Assembly (NCBI RefSeq): GCF_004005965.1
Contig: NZ_SACY01000003.1
Span: 1-64,000, forward strand
DNA: 64,000 nt
Source of the DNA: Sandaracinomonas limnophila
GTDB taxonomy: Bacteria > Bacteroidota > Bacteroidia > Cytophagales > Spirosomataceae
Direction of reading: 5' to 3'
In this document: in pieces, positions 43,698 to 53,064 of the stretch
Position numbering within the stretch: the first letter of the stretch is position 1
Layout: the number at the start of each line of letters is the position of its first letter
The notes under the pieces: generated by a model
What the model was told of the DNA's origin: nothing
The model's input: only the letters and a program-made list of their open reading frames with translations
Database searches by the model: none
Position numbers and translations under genes: made by a program

Positions 43698-45266
43698 ATG
43701 AATTATTCGATACTTTGGGCAGATGATGAGATAGATTTACTCAAACCATTAATTATATTTTTAGAAGGAAAAGGTCTTCAAGTCAAAACCGCCAATTCTG
43801 GATTAGATGCAATTGATGCCATCCAAACAGAATCTTTTGACCTAATTTTTTTAGATGAAAACATGCCTGGGATGACGGGTTTAGAGGTTTTAGTTGAAAT
43901 CAAAAAACAAAAACCCAACTTGCCAGTTGTAATGATTACAAAATCTGAGGAAGAAGAAATAATGGAAGAAGCTATTGGCTCAAAGATATCAGATTATTTA
44001 ATAAAACCCATCAATCCCAGTCAATTGTTGCTCTCCATAAAAAAAATAATGGAGCGTAAAAAGCTGGAAGAGGTACATACAAATAGTAATTACCGACAAG
44101 AATTTGCCGAATTATCCATTCAATACCAAAACAAATTAACCGCACAAGAATGGGCTGAAATTTACCAAAAATTAGTCTTTTGGGAATTAGAAATTGATTT
44201 GACAGAAAACAAATCAATGGCACCCATCTTACAAGACCAAAAACAAGAAGCAAATAAACAATTTGCCAAATTTGTAGAAAAAGAATATGAAAATTGGTTG
44301 AATCAACCTGATGAAAACAGTCCTATTTTATCTCATAAAATCATGCGAAAGCATGTTTTTCCTCATATCAATGATAAATCTCCCCTGTTTTTTATCTTGA
44401 TTGATAATCTACGAATGGATCAATGGAAGATTTTAGAAAACTTACTGAGCGACTATTTTAAACCTGAAATCGAGAACAGTTATTATTCTATCCTACCTAC
44501 TACAACAGCGTACGCAAGAAATTCAATTTTTGCTGGAATGATGCCTTCAGAAATTCAGAAAAAATATCCCGAGAAATGGATAAATGATTTAGGTGATTCA
44601 ACAGATGAGGAGGGCTTCAATCATAACGAAGAATTTTTTCTTCAAGAGCAATTAAAACGCTTGAAAATTCAGGCTAAAACCAGTTATCACAAAATTATCC
44701 ATCAGTACCATGAAAAGGCATTGCTGGACAATTTCAACAACCTCTTAAACAACAATTTAAATGTGGTTGTATTCAATTTTGTGGATATGCTTTCACATGC
44801 CAGAACGGATATGTCGGTGATCAAACAACTTTCTCCCGACGAATCAGCCTACAGAAGTTTAACAGCCAGCTGGTTTCAACATTCGGCCTTATTTGAATTT
44901 TTGAAAAAAATCTATGCAAAGAAAGGGCGTGTCATTATCACTACAGACCATGGAATGATTCGAGTACAAAACCCCGTAAAAATAATTGGCGATAAGAGCA
45001 CAAATACCAATTTGAGGTACAAACACGGCAAGAATTTGAATTATGACAATACCAACAAAATTATGGTTGTGAAAAATCCGGATGCTGTATTTTTACCCAA
45101 AATTAATGTTTCTACCTCCTATGTTTTTTCCAAGGAAGATTCCTTTTTAGCCTATCCAAATAATTACAACCATTACGTACAGCACTATAAAAACACGTTT
45201 CAACATGGCGGAATTTCCATGGAAGAATGTATCGTACCGATTGTTTATTTAAGCTCGAAAAAATAA
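43698..45266 (+). CDS. porX: PorX, response regulator with PglZ domain
   Basis: PorX is the response regulator that controls type IX secretion genes in Bacteroidota, usually with the kinase PorY and sigma factor SigP. The receiver domain (residues 1-120) has the acidic pair D9-D10, phospho-acceptor D53 in FLDENMPG, and the conserved K near residue 102 (LIKPINP). A helical linker leads to an alkaline-phosphatase-like PglZ domain (about 190-520) with DNLRMDQW, TTTAYARNSIFAGMMP, FVDMLSHAR and TTDHGMIR. The length of 522 residues is normal. No other T9SS gene is in the window. Confidence 0.95.
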   Translation: MNYSILWADDEIDLLKPLIIFLEGKGLQVKTANSGLDAIDAIQTESFDLIFLDENMPGMTGLEVLVEIKKQKPNLPVVMITKSEEEEIMEEAIGSKISDYLIKPINPSQLLLSIKKIMERKKLEEVHTNSNYRQEFAELSIQYQNKLTAQEWAEIYQKLVFWELEIDLTENKSMAPILQDQKQEANKQFAKFVEKEYENWLNQPDENSPILSHKIMRKHVFPHINDKSPLFFILIDNLRMDQWKILENLLSDYFKPEIENSYYSILPTTTAYARNSIFAGMMPSEIQKKYPEKWINDLGDSTDEEGFNHNEEFFLQEQLKRLKIQAKTSYHKIIHQYHEKALLDNFNNLLNNNLNVVVFNFVDMLSHARTDMSVIKQLSPDESAYRSLTASWFQHSALFEFLKKIYAKKGRVIITTDHGMIRVQNPVKIIGDKSTNTNLRYKHGKNLNYDNTNKIMVVKNPDAVFLPKINVSTSYVFSKEDSFLAYPNNYNHYVQHYKNTFQHGGISMEECIVPIVYLSSKK

Positions 45267-45944
45267 TTAGACTCCAGCAATTTCCTGAATGGTATTATTT
45301 TCACATTTAAAATATCTACCAGGAAATTGTCGGATTGTTGAATAATCGTGGGATGCGATCAATAAAGTAGTCCCTTGTTGATTTAACTCTTTGAATAGCA
45401 TCAAAATTTCTTTGGAAACCTCTGGATCTAAGTGCCCTGTTGGTTCGTCTGCTAAAATTAGTACGGGATTATTCAATAAGGCACGCGCGATTGAAATGCG
45501 CTGTTGTTCTCCTCCTGATAATTTGTGAATTTTTTTGTGAATAGCATTTGACATGCCAACTTTTGCCAAAACCTCTTCAATTTTGGTATTGATTTCTGCC
45601 TTATTTGTATGTCCTGTTGCTTCTAAAACGAAAGAAAGATTCTTTTCTACGTTTCTGTCAGTTAAAAGTTGAAAATCTTGGAAAACAAATCCCAGCTTTC
45701 TCCTTAAAAAAGGAACCTCTTTTTTTTGAATTTGATTCAGATTAAATCCAGCTACAGAAGCCATTCCAATTTCAATGGGTAGTTCGGAAAAAATAGCTCT
45801 AAACAAAGTACTTTTCCCTGATCCCGACTTACCTACCAAATAGGCAAAATCGCCTGGATTCAATTGAAATGAAACATTTTGCAAGGTAGGAACTCCTTCT
45901 TGCAAAATGGTCACCTGATCAAAACTCAAAATTGGTTCTGCCAT
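45267..45944 (-). CDS. ftsE: FtsE-like ABC transporter ATP-binding protein
   Basis: The 225-residue ATPase has Walker [10 protein letters not shown] at residues 38-46, Q-loop region FVFQDFQLL, signature [12 protein letters not shown] and Walker [13 protein letters not shown]. The pattern [11 protein letters not shown] after the Q-loop and the overall length fit FtsE, which works with FtsX to activate cell-wall hydrolases at division. FtsX is not adjacent, so LolD- or MacB-type alternatives cannot be fully excluded. It follows the transaldolase-like gene after 4 bp. Confidence 0.8.
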   Translation of the reverse strand: MAEPILSFDQVTILQEGVPTLQNVSFQLNPGDFAYLVGKSGSGKSTLFRAIFSELPIEIGMASVAGFNLNQIQKKEVPFLRRKLGFVFQDFQLLTDRNVEKNLSFVLEATGHTNKAEINTKIEEVLAKVGMSNAIHKKIHKLSGGEQQRISIARALLNNPVLILADEPTGHLDPEVSKEILMLFKELNQQGTTLLIASHDYSTIRQFPGRYFKCENNTIQEIAGV

Positions 45945-45948
45945 TGTA

Positions 45949-46611
45949 TTATTTTCCTGAATTTGCTTTTGCGTGATCAGCCAAGAAAGTCGCTAAACCA
46001 CTGTCAGTTAATGGATGTTTCAAAAGAGCTAAAATAGCTGACAAAGGTCCTGTCATAACATCTGATCCTATTTCAGCACATTTTAATATATGCATTGAAT
46101 GACGAACAGATGCCGCTAAAATTTGGGTATCGTATTGGTAATTATCGTAAATCAAACGAATTTGCTCGATCAATTCTAAACCATCAAATGAGATATCATC
46201 TAAACGACCAATAAATGGGGAAACATAGGTTGCTCCAGCTTTAGCAGCTAATAAGGCTTGTCCTGCTGAAAACACTAATGTACAATTTGTTTTTATTCCT
46301 TTAGAAGAAAAATACTTTAATGCTTTAACTCCGTCTTTGATCATCGGAATTTTTACAACGATTTTGCTATCTAAAGCAGCTAATTCTTCACCTTCACGAA
46401 TCATCCCTTCGTAATCAGTTGCAATTACTTCTGCAGAAACATCTCCGTCTACGATATCACAAATAGCCTTGTAATGCTTTATCACATTTTCTTTTCCACT
46501 TATTCCCTCCTTAGCCATCAAAGACGGATTAGTAGTTACACCATCTAAAACACCTAAATCTTGGGCTTCACGAATTTGATCTAAATTGGCAGTATCGATA
46601 AAAAATTTCAT
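45949..46611 (-). CDS. Transaldolase-like / fructose-6-phosphate aldolase
   Basis: The 220-residue protein is of the short transaldolase type. [13 protein letters not shown] at the N-terminus, GVTTNPSL at residues 24-31, the Schiff-base lysine in [10 protein letters not shown] near residue 86, and [20 protein letters not shown] near residues 108-127 are all present. [11 protein letters not shown] follows. It catalyses either transaldolase or fructose-6-phosphate aldolase chemistry in the pentose phosphate pathway. It is transcribed downstream of the SRP RNA gene, 21 bp past the terminator T-run. Confidence 0.93.
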   Translation of the reverse strand: MKFFIDTANLDQIREAQDLGVLDGVTTNPSLMAKEGISGKENVIKHYKAICDIVDGDVSAEVIATDYEGMIREGEELAALDSKIVVKIPMIKDGVKALKYFSSKGIKTNCTLVFSAGQALLAAKAGATYVSPFIGRLDDISFDGLELIEQIRLIYDNYQYDTQILAASVRHSMHILKCAEIGSDVMTGPLSAILALLKHPLTDSGLATFLADHAKANSGK

Positions 46612-46630
46612 TGTGATTGGATTTGTTTGA

Positions 46631-46722
46631 ACAAAAAAATGGCAAATTCACCGCTACAACCAACCTACCCTTGCTTCGATCAAGACCTGGGGGATTCAGC
46701 GGGAGCTGGTAATTTGCCGACA
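46631..46722 (-). ncRNA. ffs: Signal recognition particle RNA, small bacterial type
   Basis: On the minus strand GGCAAATT (46718-46711) pairs exactly with AATTTGCC (46648-46641) to close a hairpin of about 78 nt. The apical part reads CCCAGGTC, a short loop, then AAGCAAGGGTAGGTTGG, the conserved SRP domain IV with its asymmetric loop. The apex here is TTGATCG rather than the common GGAA-type loop. A T7 run (46632-46638) forms the terminator. Domain IV binds Ffh for co-translational targeting. Confidence 0.88.
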
Positions 46723-46749
46723 CAAAATTGCAAAAAAATCGGCTTTTTT

Positions 46750-46757
46750 CAAAATTA
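46750..46757 (-). promoter_or_regulatory. Promoter -7 box for the SRP RNA gene
   Basis: The minus strand reads TAATTTTG, an exact TAnnTTTG match and identical to the box before the candidate small RNA at 5811. It lies about 30 bp upstream of the mature SRP RNA 5' end. No good -33 element is visible. Confidence 0.5.
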
Positions 46758-46803
46758 GTACGGAATAAAAAGCTTCCTTTGTAAATTATTTTCAAATTTA
46801 TCG

Positions 46804-47511
46804 ATGAGATTAATTCAAATTTTATTTTGCAGTCTTTTTCTTTTTTCCAATTGTAGTTCTTCTGAAGAAACTTGGCTCAAAGAAGCAAAGACCCGTTTAC
46901 AAAAAGGTGAACTTCAACCGGCGCTAGATGCAACAAACAAAGCTTTATCCAAAAATCCAGGATTTGCCGAAGCCCATAACCTAAAAGGTGTTATTTTATT
47001 TCAACAAAAAAACACAGCTGAAGCAGAACAAAGCTATTTGAAAGCATTAGAAATTAAGCCTTCCTACTATGCTGCAAATTTAAATATGGTGGATATTCAA
47101 ATGGGTAAAAATGATTGGAAAACTGCCCTAAAATATGCCCAAGCAAGTGTTAAAATTGCACCTGATTCGAGTGAGGCATATTTGAAACGTGGTATCATTT
47201 TAGCTGCGTTAGGTGATGTTCAGGCGGGAATAAATGATTTCACAAAAACCACAACGTTGAATCCCAATAATATTGATGCCTGGTACAACCGAGGAAATAT
47301 TTACTTTCAACAAAAAAACTACCCCAATGCCCTACAGGATTTTGAAAAATGTATTCAAATAAATCCTAAATTTGGAAAGGCATTTTATGCGATGGGTTTG
47401 AGTTATTTTTATTCTAATTCTAAAGAAAAGGCCTGCCTTTCCTTGAAACAAGCCCAAGATTTAGATTATCCAGGTGCCCAGCAAGCTTGGCATCAAATTT
47501 GTGAAGACTAA
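46804..47511 (+). CDS. TPR-repeat lipoprotein
   Basis: A lipoprotein signal (hydrophobic stretch then FSNC at residues 14-17) is followed by about six tetratricopeptide repeats (for example PGFAEAHNLKGVILFQQKN, PDSSEAYLKRGIILAALGD, NNIDAWYNRGNIYFQQKN). TPR arrays are protein-protein binding scaffolds; this one would be anchored in an envelope membrane. The partner is unknown. It is followed after 11 bp by a TMEM220-like gene. Confidence 0.88.
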   Translation: MRLIQILFCSLFLFSNCSSSEETWLKEAKTRLQKGELQPALDATNKALSKNPGFAEAHNLKGVILFQQKNTAEAEQSYLKALEIKPSYYAANLNMVDIQMGKNDWKTALKYAQASVKIAPDSSEAYLKRGIILAALGDVQAGINDFTKTTTLNPNNIDAWYNRGNIYFQQKNYPNALQDFEKCIQINPKFGKAFYAMGLSYFYSNSKEKACLSLKQAQDLDYPGAQQAWHQICED

Positions 47512-47522
47512 ACAAAATACCT

Positions 47523-47894
47523 ATGAAAAATACAATGAAATACCTTGGTTATTTATTCACTCTTATCTTTTTATTATTTGCTTATTGGCAATTAAATGAC
47601 CCAGATCCTATCATCTGGATTCCGCCATATTTAATTTCAGCATATATTGCCTTCCGAGCTTCTCAGGAAAAAATAAATTGTGAGGTTCTAACTTTAGCAA
47701 CAATTATGTCTTTTGCAGCTGGTTTACAAATCTGGACAGAAATGGATGCTTGGGAAGGATTTATAACAGATGGTTTAAGCATGAAAACTCACAATCAAGA
47801 ATTGGCTAGGGAGGCTGTTGGTTTGTGGATCACTACCCTTTCATTTGTATTATTTTATGTTTTAAATAAATTATCTGGAAATAAATCATGCTAG
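47523..47894 (+). CDS. TMEM220-like membrane protein
   Basis: The 123-residue protein has four hydrophobic segments and the family hallmark AYWQLNDPDPIIWI at residues 21-34, plus EMDAWEGF near residue 78. The function of this family is unknown in bacteria. It overlaps the next gene by 7 bp, suggesting co-translation. Confidence 0.85.
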   Translation: MKNTMKYLGYLFTLIFLLFAYWQLNDPDPIIWIPPYLISAYIAFRASQEKINCEVLTLATIMSFAAGLQIWTEMDAWEGFITDGLSMKTHNQELAREAVGLWITTLSFVLFYVLNKLSGNKSC

Positions 47895-48808
47895 ATTTAG
47901 GATTTGCTTCTGCCATTTTACCCAATAAAAATCTCTTTGAAGTATTAGATTTTGCCCATTTAAATAAATTTGCCTGTGTGGAGGTAATGTGTTGGCCAAG
48001 TCAAAATTCAGATTCGAGACGATATGCTGGAGTTTCGCATATTTCAGTAGATCAATTGAGTAATGATGAATTACTTCAACTAAAAACGAAAATTGAAAAA
48101 CACCCAACACAAATTTCAGCTTTAGGATATTATCCTAACCCGCTTGATCCGGATGAAAAACAAGCTGCTTATTATAGGGAACATATTAAAAAAATCATTA
48201 AAGCCGCCAAAGTATTAGGCATTGATCGGGTAAACACCTTTGTGGGGCGCGATTACAACCAGTCTATAGCTTACAACATATCAAAATTTAAAGAAGTTTG
48301 GCCAGAAATAATTGAATTAGCGGATGATTTAGACATTAAAATTGGTATTGAAAATTGCCCCATGTTTTTTACAGATGACGAATGGCCAGGAGGAAAAAAT
48401 TTGATGACCACTCCAAAAATCTGGGATCAATTATTTAACATTATTCCTTCATCAAATTTTGGACTAAATTACGACCCATCTCACATGGTTTGGCAAATGA
48501 TGGATTACCTCTATCCTATTTACAATTACAAGGAAAAGTTACACCATATCCACTTAAAGGATGTTAAATTGTATCCCGAAAAGCTAAATAGAGTAGGAAT
48601 TATGGCCAATCCTTTAGAGTATCATTCACCAAAGCTCCCGGGACTTGGAGAAATCCATTGGGGTAAATTCATTTCGGCTTTGCATGATGTTCGCTACAGA
48701 GGGCCTATTGTAATAGAAGTTGAAGACAAGGCATTTGAAGGATCTGAAGTAGATATCGAAAAAGCTATTTTAACAGCAAGAAATCATATTCAACAATTTT
48801 TGCCCTAA
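47888..48808 (+). CDS. Sugar phosphate isomerase/epimerase family protein
   Basis: The 306-residue AP-endonuclease-2-like TIM barrel has metal-site motifs at strand ends: IGIENCPMFF (Glu) near residue 160, LNYDPSHMVWQ (Asp/His) near residue 200, HIHLKDVKL (His) near residue 222 and VIEVED near the end. The substrate is unknown; relatives act on sugars or inositols. Its stop is 3 bp from the end of the convergent lipoprotein gene. Confidence 0.87.
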   Translation: MLDLGFASAILPNKNLFEVLDFAHLNKFACVEVMCWPSQNSDSRRYAGVSHISVDQLSNDELLQLKTKIEKHPTQISALGYYPNPLDPDEKQAAYYREHIKKIIKAAKVLGIDRVNTFVGRDYNQSIAYNISKFKEVWPEIIELADDLDIKIGIENCPMFFTDDEWPGGKNLMTTPKIWDQLFNIIPSSNFGLNYDPSHMVWQMMDYLYPIYNYKEKLHHIHLKDVKLYPEKLNRVGIMANPLEYHSPKLPGLGEIHWGKFISALHDVRYRGPIVIEVEDKAFEGSEVDIEKAILTARNHIQQFLP

Positions 48809-48810
48809 AA

Positions 48811-49263
48811 TTAAAGAGCAGGAACCATTTTAACTGTTGCTTCTACCAATTGAGACTTGTAAGTTCTTGCACCAGAAAAAGTAAACTCAGAAGTTGTTAG
48901 AGATAAAATATTTCCAGTACCATCTAATAAATAATTTTGAGAACTTGAAATAGATATTTTTGAATCATTTTCCAGTAAGGTCCATGTTCCTGTTGTTTGC
49001 GCATTACCTGTATTATCAATAGCAGAAGCCTTTCCATTGGGTAAAAATTGCACTCGGATTTTAGACATATCATAGGGCGAACCTTCTGGAGTTCTTCCTC
49101 TTTCATAAATCAATCCAGTTAAATATCCTGAAGCCTGAACACTCTGAACCATCCATGTTGTAGATTGAAGGATTTCACTTTTAGTAGTTGGTTCATTTGT
49201 TTTTGTGCAAGAGTTAAAGGAAAAACCTAAGGCAATTAATCCTAAAATAAGTATTTGTCTCAT
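48811..49263 (-). CDS. Putative lipoprotein, lipocalin-like
   Basis: The 150-residue protein has a lipoprotein signal with FNSC at residues 16-19. The mature part is mostly beta-strand (TTWMVQSVQASG, IRVQFLPNGKASAID, TGTWTLLENDSKISIS), the pattern of lipocalin-like small domains common in Bacteroidota lipoproteins. The function is unknown. No partner gene is obvious. Confidence 0.65.
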   Translation of the reverse strand: MRQILILGLIALGFSFNSCTKTNEPTTKSEILQSTTWMVQSVQASGYLTGLIYERGRTPEGSPYDMSKIRVQFLPNGKASAIDNTGNAQTTGTWTLLENDSKISISSSQNYLLDGTGNILSLTTSEFTFSGARTYKSQLVEATVKMVPAL

Positions 49264-49285
49264 ATATTTTCTAAAAGTTCACAAA

Positions 49286-49324
49286 GGTAAAAAAATAAAA
49301 GATGAACGTTACCATTCATCTTTT
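49286..49324 (-). terminator. Rho-independent terminator after the LolA-like gene
   Basis: On the minus strand AAAAGATGAA and TTCATCTTTT form a 10-bp stem (49315-49324 with 49297-49306) around an 8-nt loop, followed by T4-A-T7. It is 22 bp past the stop of the 49346-50077 gene. Confidence 0.85.
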
Positions 49325-49345
49325 ATAATCTCTAAATATTCTGGA

Positions 49346-50077
49346 TTATTTAGCCTTTGCAAAAAATGCAAGATCTATAGTTGGATTTAAATCAATTTGA
49401 GAAACCTCTACCTCCATTTTACCACCTCCCATGGGACTTGGTTGTTCGATGGTAAAAGGAAACATCAATCCTTCAACTGACTTGTAGTTAGAATAGGAAA
49501 CTTCCACTTCCATTTCTTGACCTTGTACATTCAATTTAGATGAGGTTTTAAGCACATAAAATGTACTCGCTGAAACATATATGGCAGTTTCTTTTCCTGC
49601 TTTATCTTTTGCTGATAAAACATAAACGTCTGCACCATCTAATTTCTCCTTACTTTCAACTTCAATCGCATTTCCTTCTGCCCTTGCTTTCATTAAAGCA
49701 GATCCTGGAAAAATTTGACTTTTCAAACTTCCTACTTGTTCTTGAGGTAAATCTTCTGGCTTATCTGTTCCTCCCATCATGGCTGGACGCTGCATCCAAG
49801 CACCTGAACCATCAAAGCAGGTAATCATTTTATTACCCATAACCTCTACTTCCACTTTAATTGCTTTCCCAGCTAACATATTCATTGTTGTTTGAATATC
49901 CATTCCTTGCATAGAAAACTTACTTATTGATCGAAGAGATTTTAAACCTGACCATTTTTGGGCACCTCCCATAGCAGTTTCATGTTTGGCAATAATTTCT
50001 TCAACTGTTTGTGCATTCAATTGGAATCCTAAAACAAAAAGTAAAGAAATTGATAATAATAATTGTAGTTTTTTCAT
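49346..50077 (-). CDS. LolA-like exported protein
   Basis: The 243-residue protein has a signal peptide (ending LNAQ, residue 23). The mature part starts TVEEIIAKHETAMGGAQKW, then KFSMQGMDIQTTMNMLAGKAIKVEVEVMG, and has the half-barrel strand pattern of LolA-type lipoprotein carriers and related outer-membrane sorting-like proteins. The Met/Gly-rich loop GSGAWMQRPAMMGGTD is unusual. It is probably periplasmic; the ligand is unknown. Confidence 0.7.
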   Translation of the reverse strand: MKKLQLLLSISLLFVLGFQLNAQTVEEIIAKHETAMGGAQKWSGLKSLRSISKFSMQGMDIQTTMNMLAGKAIKVEVEVMGNKMITCFDGSGAWMQRPAMMGGTDKPEDLPQEQVGSLKSQIFPGSALMKARAEGNAIEVESKEKLDGADVYVLSAKDKAGKETAIYVSASTFYVLKTSSKLNVQGQEMEVEVSYSNYKSVEGLMFPFTIEQPSPMGGGKMEVEVSQIDLNPTIDLAFFAKAK

Positions 50078-50119
50078 TGGTTATAATTTTTAGAAACCAA
50101 ATTTAAAATGTTATTTATT

Positions 50120-50144
50120 AAAAAAAGTTGTGATTTTGCAACTT
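50120..50144 (-). terminator. Terminator overlapping the MFS gene stop
   Basis: On the minus strand AAGTTG (50144-50139) pairs with CAACTT (50130-50125) around an 8-nt loop and runs into T7. The stem includes the stop codon of the MFS gene. The short stem makes it weaker than the others. Confidence 0.6.
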
Positions 50145-51345
50145 ATTTAATACTCTTCATAGCAATTCCCCAACCAACAAAAACTAATATACCTGCCACA
50201 AAAAAAGCTGCCCCAGGAAATTGAAAAGGTGCATTTTCACTAGTAAAATAAGCAAATAAATTAGAAGCAAAAAGTGGGCCAATAATTGTGGTGATAGACT
50301 GCATACTGGTTAAACCTCCTTGCAACTCCCCTTGCTCATTTGGTGCAACCTGCTGAGTAATCAAACTTTGTAGGGAAGGACCTGCGATACCTCCTAGTCC
50401 AAAAGGAATCATAAAGGCATACATCATCCAAGATTGGGAAGCATAGGCAAATAAAATAAAACCTATTCCATACAAGATCAAGCCAATATTTACCGAATTT
50501 TTCTCACCTAATTTGGGAGTTAAAATGCGACTTAATCCACCCTGAACTATTGCAACTATTAAGCCAACAAATGCCAATGAATATCCAACTTCAGCTGGCG
50601 TCCAATTAAACACTTTCATTGTAAAATAAGACCATGTACTTGGGTGTGCCTGTCCAGCTAAATTCAAGCAGAAGTATGCTCCTACTAAGCCAGCAATTAA
50701 TGGAAATTTAGTTAAATTTTTCAAGGATCCCCATGGATTGGCACGTTTGATATCAAAGTCTCTTCTATTCTCTTCGTTCAATGATTCAGGCAACACAAAA
50801 TAGCCATAAAGGGCATTCACAAATGTCAAAACTGCTGCTGCATAAAAAGGGAAACGAATCCCGAATTGTCCTAACATACCACCAATTGCAGGCCCAACAA
50901 TAAAGCCCAGTCCAAATGCAGCACCTACCATCCCAAAGTTCTTTGCCCGATCCTCTGGCTTTGAAATATCAGCAATATAAGCCTGAGCGGTTGTAAAACT
51001 TGCCCCAGTGATTCCAGCAAACAATCGACCTAAAAACAACCAAAAAATGGTTGGGGCATTGGCTAAAATCAAATAATCTACTGAAAAACCAAATAGAGAG
51101 GCTAAAATAACAGGCCGACGACCAAACTTATCTGAAAGTCCACCCAATATTGGCGAAAACAAAAATTGCATCACTGCATAGCTTGCCATCAAAAATCCAG
51201 AGTAACGAGAAGCGTTACTTAAGTCCCCCCCAGTAAAACTTCTAATCAAAGTTGGCATAACCGGCACTATAATACCAATTCCCAACACATCAATTAAAAT
51301 TGTAATAAATATAAAGCCTATTGCGGCGTTTTTGTTTTTAAACAT
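50143..51345 (-). CDS. MFS transporter of the TetA-like drug efflux group
   Basis: This 400-residue, 12-helix major facilitator has a first motif A ([19 protein letters not shown] near residues 75-93) and [21 protein letters not shown], typical of the TetA/TCR antiporter subfamily. The C-terminal half has [15 protein letters not shown], also typical. It may export tetracycline-like drugs, but many housekeeping members exist and no resistance can be claimed. No TetR-type regulator is adjacent. A tandem array lies just upstream. Confidence 0.85.
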   Translation of the reverse strand: MFKNKNAAIGFIFITILIDVLGIGIIVPVMPTLIRSFTGGDLSNASRYSGFLMASYAVMQFLFSPILGGLSDKFGRRPVILASLFGFSVDYLILANAPTIFWLFLGRLFAGITGASFTTAQAYIADISKPEDRAKNFGMVGAAFGLGFIVGPAIGGMLGQFGIRFPFYAAAVLTFVNALYGYFVLPESLNEENRRDFDIKRANPWGSLKNLTKFPLIAGLVGAYFCLNLAGQAHPSTWSYFTMKVFNWTPAEVGYSLAFVGLIVAIVQGGLSRILTPKLGEKNSVNIGLILYGIGFILFAYASQSWMMYAFMIPFGLGGIAGPSLQSLITQQVAPNEQGELQGGLTSMQSITTIIGPLFASNLFAYFTSENAPFQFPGAAFFVAGILVFVGWGIAMKSIK

Positions 51346-51361
51346 GATACTTTATAAATAA

Positions 51362-51417
51362 GTGAGCTAGTGAACCATAATTCATAACTCATAACTCATA
51401 ACTCATAATTCATAATT
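51362..51417. repeat. Composite tandem array: GTGAGCTA-type x2 then CATAAYT x6
   Basis: Two octamers (GTGAGCTA, GTGAACCA; 51362-51377) of the family at 20345 merge into six heptamers (CATAATT, CATAACT x3, CATAATT x2; 51376-51417). On the minus strand these are the ATGARTT units of 40401-40428. It lies in the gap between two minus-strand genes, 2 bp beyond the stop of the 51420-52319 gene. Confidence 0.92.
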
Positions 51418-51419
51418 CA

Positions 51420-52319
51420 CTACATCTGCCCAATCCCCTTCAAGAATTCTTTACTCGTTGTTGCGCACTGCAATGGAGATTTATCTGGTGAAGGAACACC
51501 GTCTAGTTCAACGATTGCCCATCCGGAAAATTTGATTTTAGTAAGGTTTTGAAAAACCTCATTCAAATTAACTTTTCCTTGCCCTAGTTCAACAAATTTA
51601 TAGGACTTAGGATCATCTTTTCCTTTGATTGGAGCCTCCACATCTTTAATATGAAGAGTATGTAGAACTTTTCTGAATTTCAAAACTGCTTCTGCCGGAT
51701 TCCCTCCTCCTTGGAAATAATGTGCAACATCTAATTCCAATTTAACATTATCTGGATTTAAATAATTAACAATTACATCCACCTCTTCAGGAGTTTCACC
51801 CCATTGATGCATGTGATTATGGTAAGTAGTTTGAACGCCAAATGCTTTAGTTTTGCCTCCAATTTCATTCATCACTTCTGCTAAATGAACCAATTCTTCT
51901 TTAGATGGAACTTGATTATTTTTTCGCAAACTGTTTGTCAATTGAATGGCCTTCCCTCCCAATTTACTAACAAATTCTGCATGTTTCACATGTTGATCAA
52001 TAGAAGCTTCAACCTTATCTGCCGCAATTTCCACATTTCCAGAAGAGAACATAGCAAGTGTTAAACCAGCCTTATCTAATAGGTCTTTTAATTCTTGGGG
52101 TTTATCCTTATAAATTGGAAATGAATTTGCCCTTAATTGAATGCCCTTGTAACCTAAAGAGGCAATTTCTGAAATAGCCTGCACATCCTTTCCTCCCCAA
52201 GTAATAGCTGAATAGCCAATTTTGATTTGACTTTGAGCCGATTCAAACAAATTTTTAAAAGGCAAAAAACTTACAGCTGCAATTGCTGCAGAGTTTTGAA
52301 TAAATTCTCTTCTTTTCAT
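51420..52319 (-). CDS. Exported sugar phosphate isomerase/epimerase-like protein
   Basis: The 299-residue xylose-isomerase-like TIM barrel carries an N-terminal KRREFIQNSAAIAAVSFL signal of twin-arginine type, so it may be exported folded. The metal-site strands TTYHNHMHQWG, KLELDVAHYFQGG, HTLHIKDVEAP and AIVELDGV are complete. The substrate is unknown; many exported relatives act in carbohydrate use. It is the last gene of a three-gene run with pyruvate carboxylase and a phosphodiesterase, 2 bp after the previous stop. Confidence 0.87.
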   Translation of the reverse strand: MKRREFIQNSAAIAAVSFLPFKNLFESAQSQIKIGYSAITWGGKDVQAISEIASLGYKGIQLRANSFPIYKDKPQELKDLLDKAGLTLAMFSSGNVEIAADKVEASIDQHVKHAEFVSKLGGKAIQLTNSLRKNNQVPSKEELVHLAEVMNEIGGKTKAFGVQTTYHNHMHQWGETPEEVDVIVNYLNPDNVKLELDVAHYFQGGGNPAEAVLKFRKVLHTLHIKDVEAPIKGKDDPKSYKFVELGQGKVNLNEVFQNLTKIKFSGWAIVELDGVPSPDKSPLQCATTSKEFLKGIGQM

Positions 52320-52321
52320 TT

Positions 52322-53062
52322 TTAATAGGTTTTTAAGAAATCAGCCAATTCTTGTAAATTGTCTGTTCCAATATAATCAAGTCCTAAAGATAATAGAGTT
52401 TGGTAGCATATCAAGGAATTTGGGGTGCCCCACAATCTGATTTTTTTCCCTAGGGCATGTTGAGCATCCACAAAGGCTTTAATTTTCTCCTTCATTTCAG
52501 GTTTCATAGGGGTTTTTCCATCCCAAAAACCGAATTTAATAAATGATTCAGAGACTAAATAAATTCTATCTTGAGCAAATTGAGGAACATTTTCATCTTT
52601 TCGACCATCAAAAGTTATCCAATTCGGATACTTGATGTAATCTTTGGGAGCTGGTCTGTTTCCCGATATCACAATTTTCAATAATCCTTTTTGGGCAAAT
52701 CCCTTCAAAGGCTCAAGTGATTTTATCAATAAAGGTAAAGTTGAATCTGCCGAGGTTTTAAAATCTATTAAAAACAAATGAAAGTTTCCTTGTCTTTTTT
52801 CTTTAAAAATTTCTTCAATGGGATCTATATAAAGATTTTTTAAGTTTTTAAAAGCACTGATATGTCCTATTTCGTGCGCTACCAACAAATCCCCATTGTG
52901 AGCAAAAACATCCGCTTCAATAGAGCCAAATCCTAATTGAAATGCCTCAAAAAATGGCTTTTGATGCTCATAATCATTGTGCGCATGGGCTTTTTTTAAA
53001 GAACTTTGGGCATTCAATTGAATGCCCAAAATCAATAAACCAAAAAGGAAAATCTTTTTCAT
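52322..53062 (-). CDS. Exported PI-PLC/glycerophosphodiesterase-like protein
   Basis: The 246-residue protein has a signal peptide ending LNAQS. The PLC-like TIM barrel contains AHAHNDYEHQKPF (catalytic-type His), GSIEADVFAHNGDLLVAHE and LFLIDFKT. The combination is typical of the AIM6-like phosphodiesterase group in Bacteroidota. It probably cleaves a phosphodiester in the periplasm; the substrate is unknown. It sits 2 bp after pyruvate carboxylase and 2 bp before the TIM-barrel gene, so it is co-transcribed. Confidence 0.83.
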   Translation of the reverse strand: MKKIFLFGLLILGIQLNAQSSLKKAHAHNDYEHQKPFFEAFQLGFGSIEADVFAHNGDLLVAHEIGHISAFKNLKNLYIDPIEEIFKEKRQGNFHLFLIDFKTSADSTLPLLIKSLEPLKGFAQKGLLKIVISGNRPAPKDYIKYPNWITFDGRKDENVPQFAQDRIYLVSESFIKFGFWDGKTPMKPEMKEKIKAFVDAQHALGKKIRLWGTPNSLICYQTLLSLGLDYIGTDNLQELADFLKTY

Positions 53063-53064
53063 TT

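Noticed and set aside
46568-46795. Open frame of 75 codons upstream of the transaldolase-like gene
   Set aside because: It covers the SRP RNA hairpin and its terminator; the translated product has no protein-like pattern.
50143-51345. Tetracycline resistance gene
   Set aside because: The protein is TetA-like in family only; no TetR gene or mobile element is nearby and housekeeping homologues are common.
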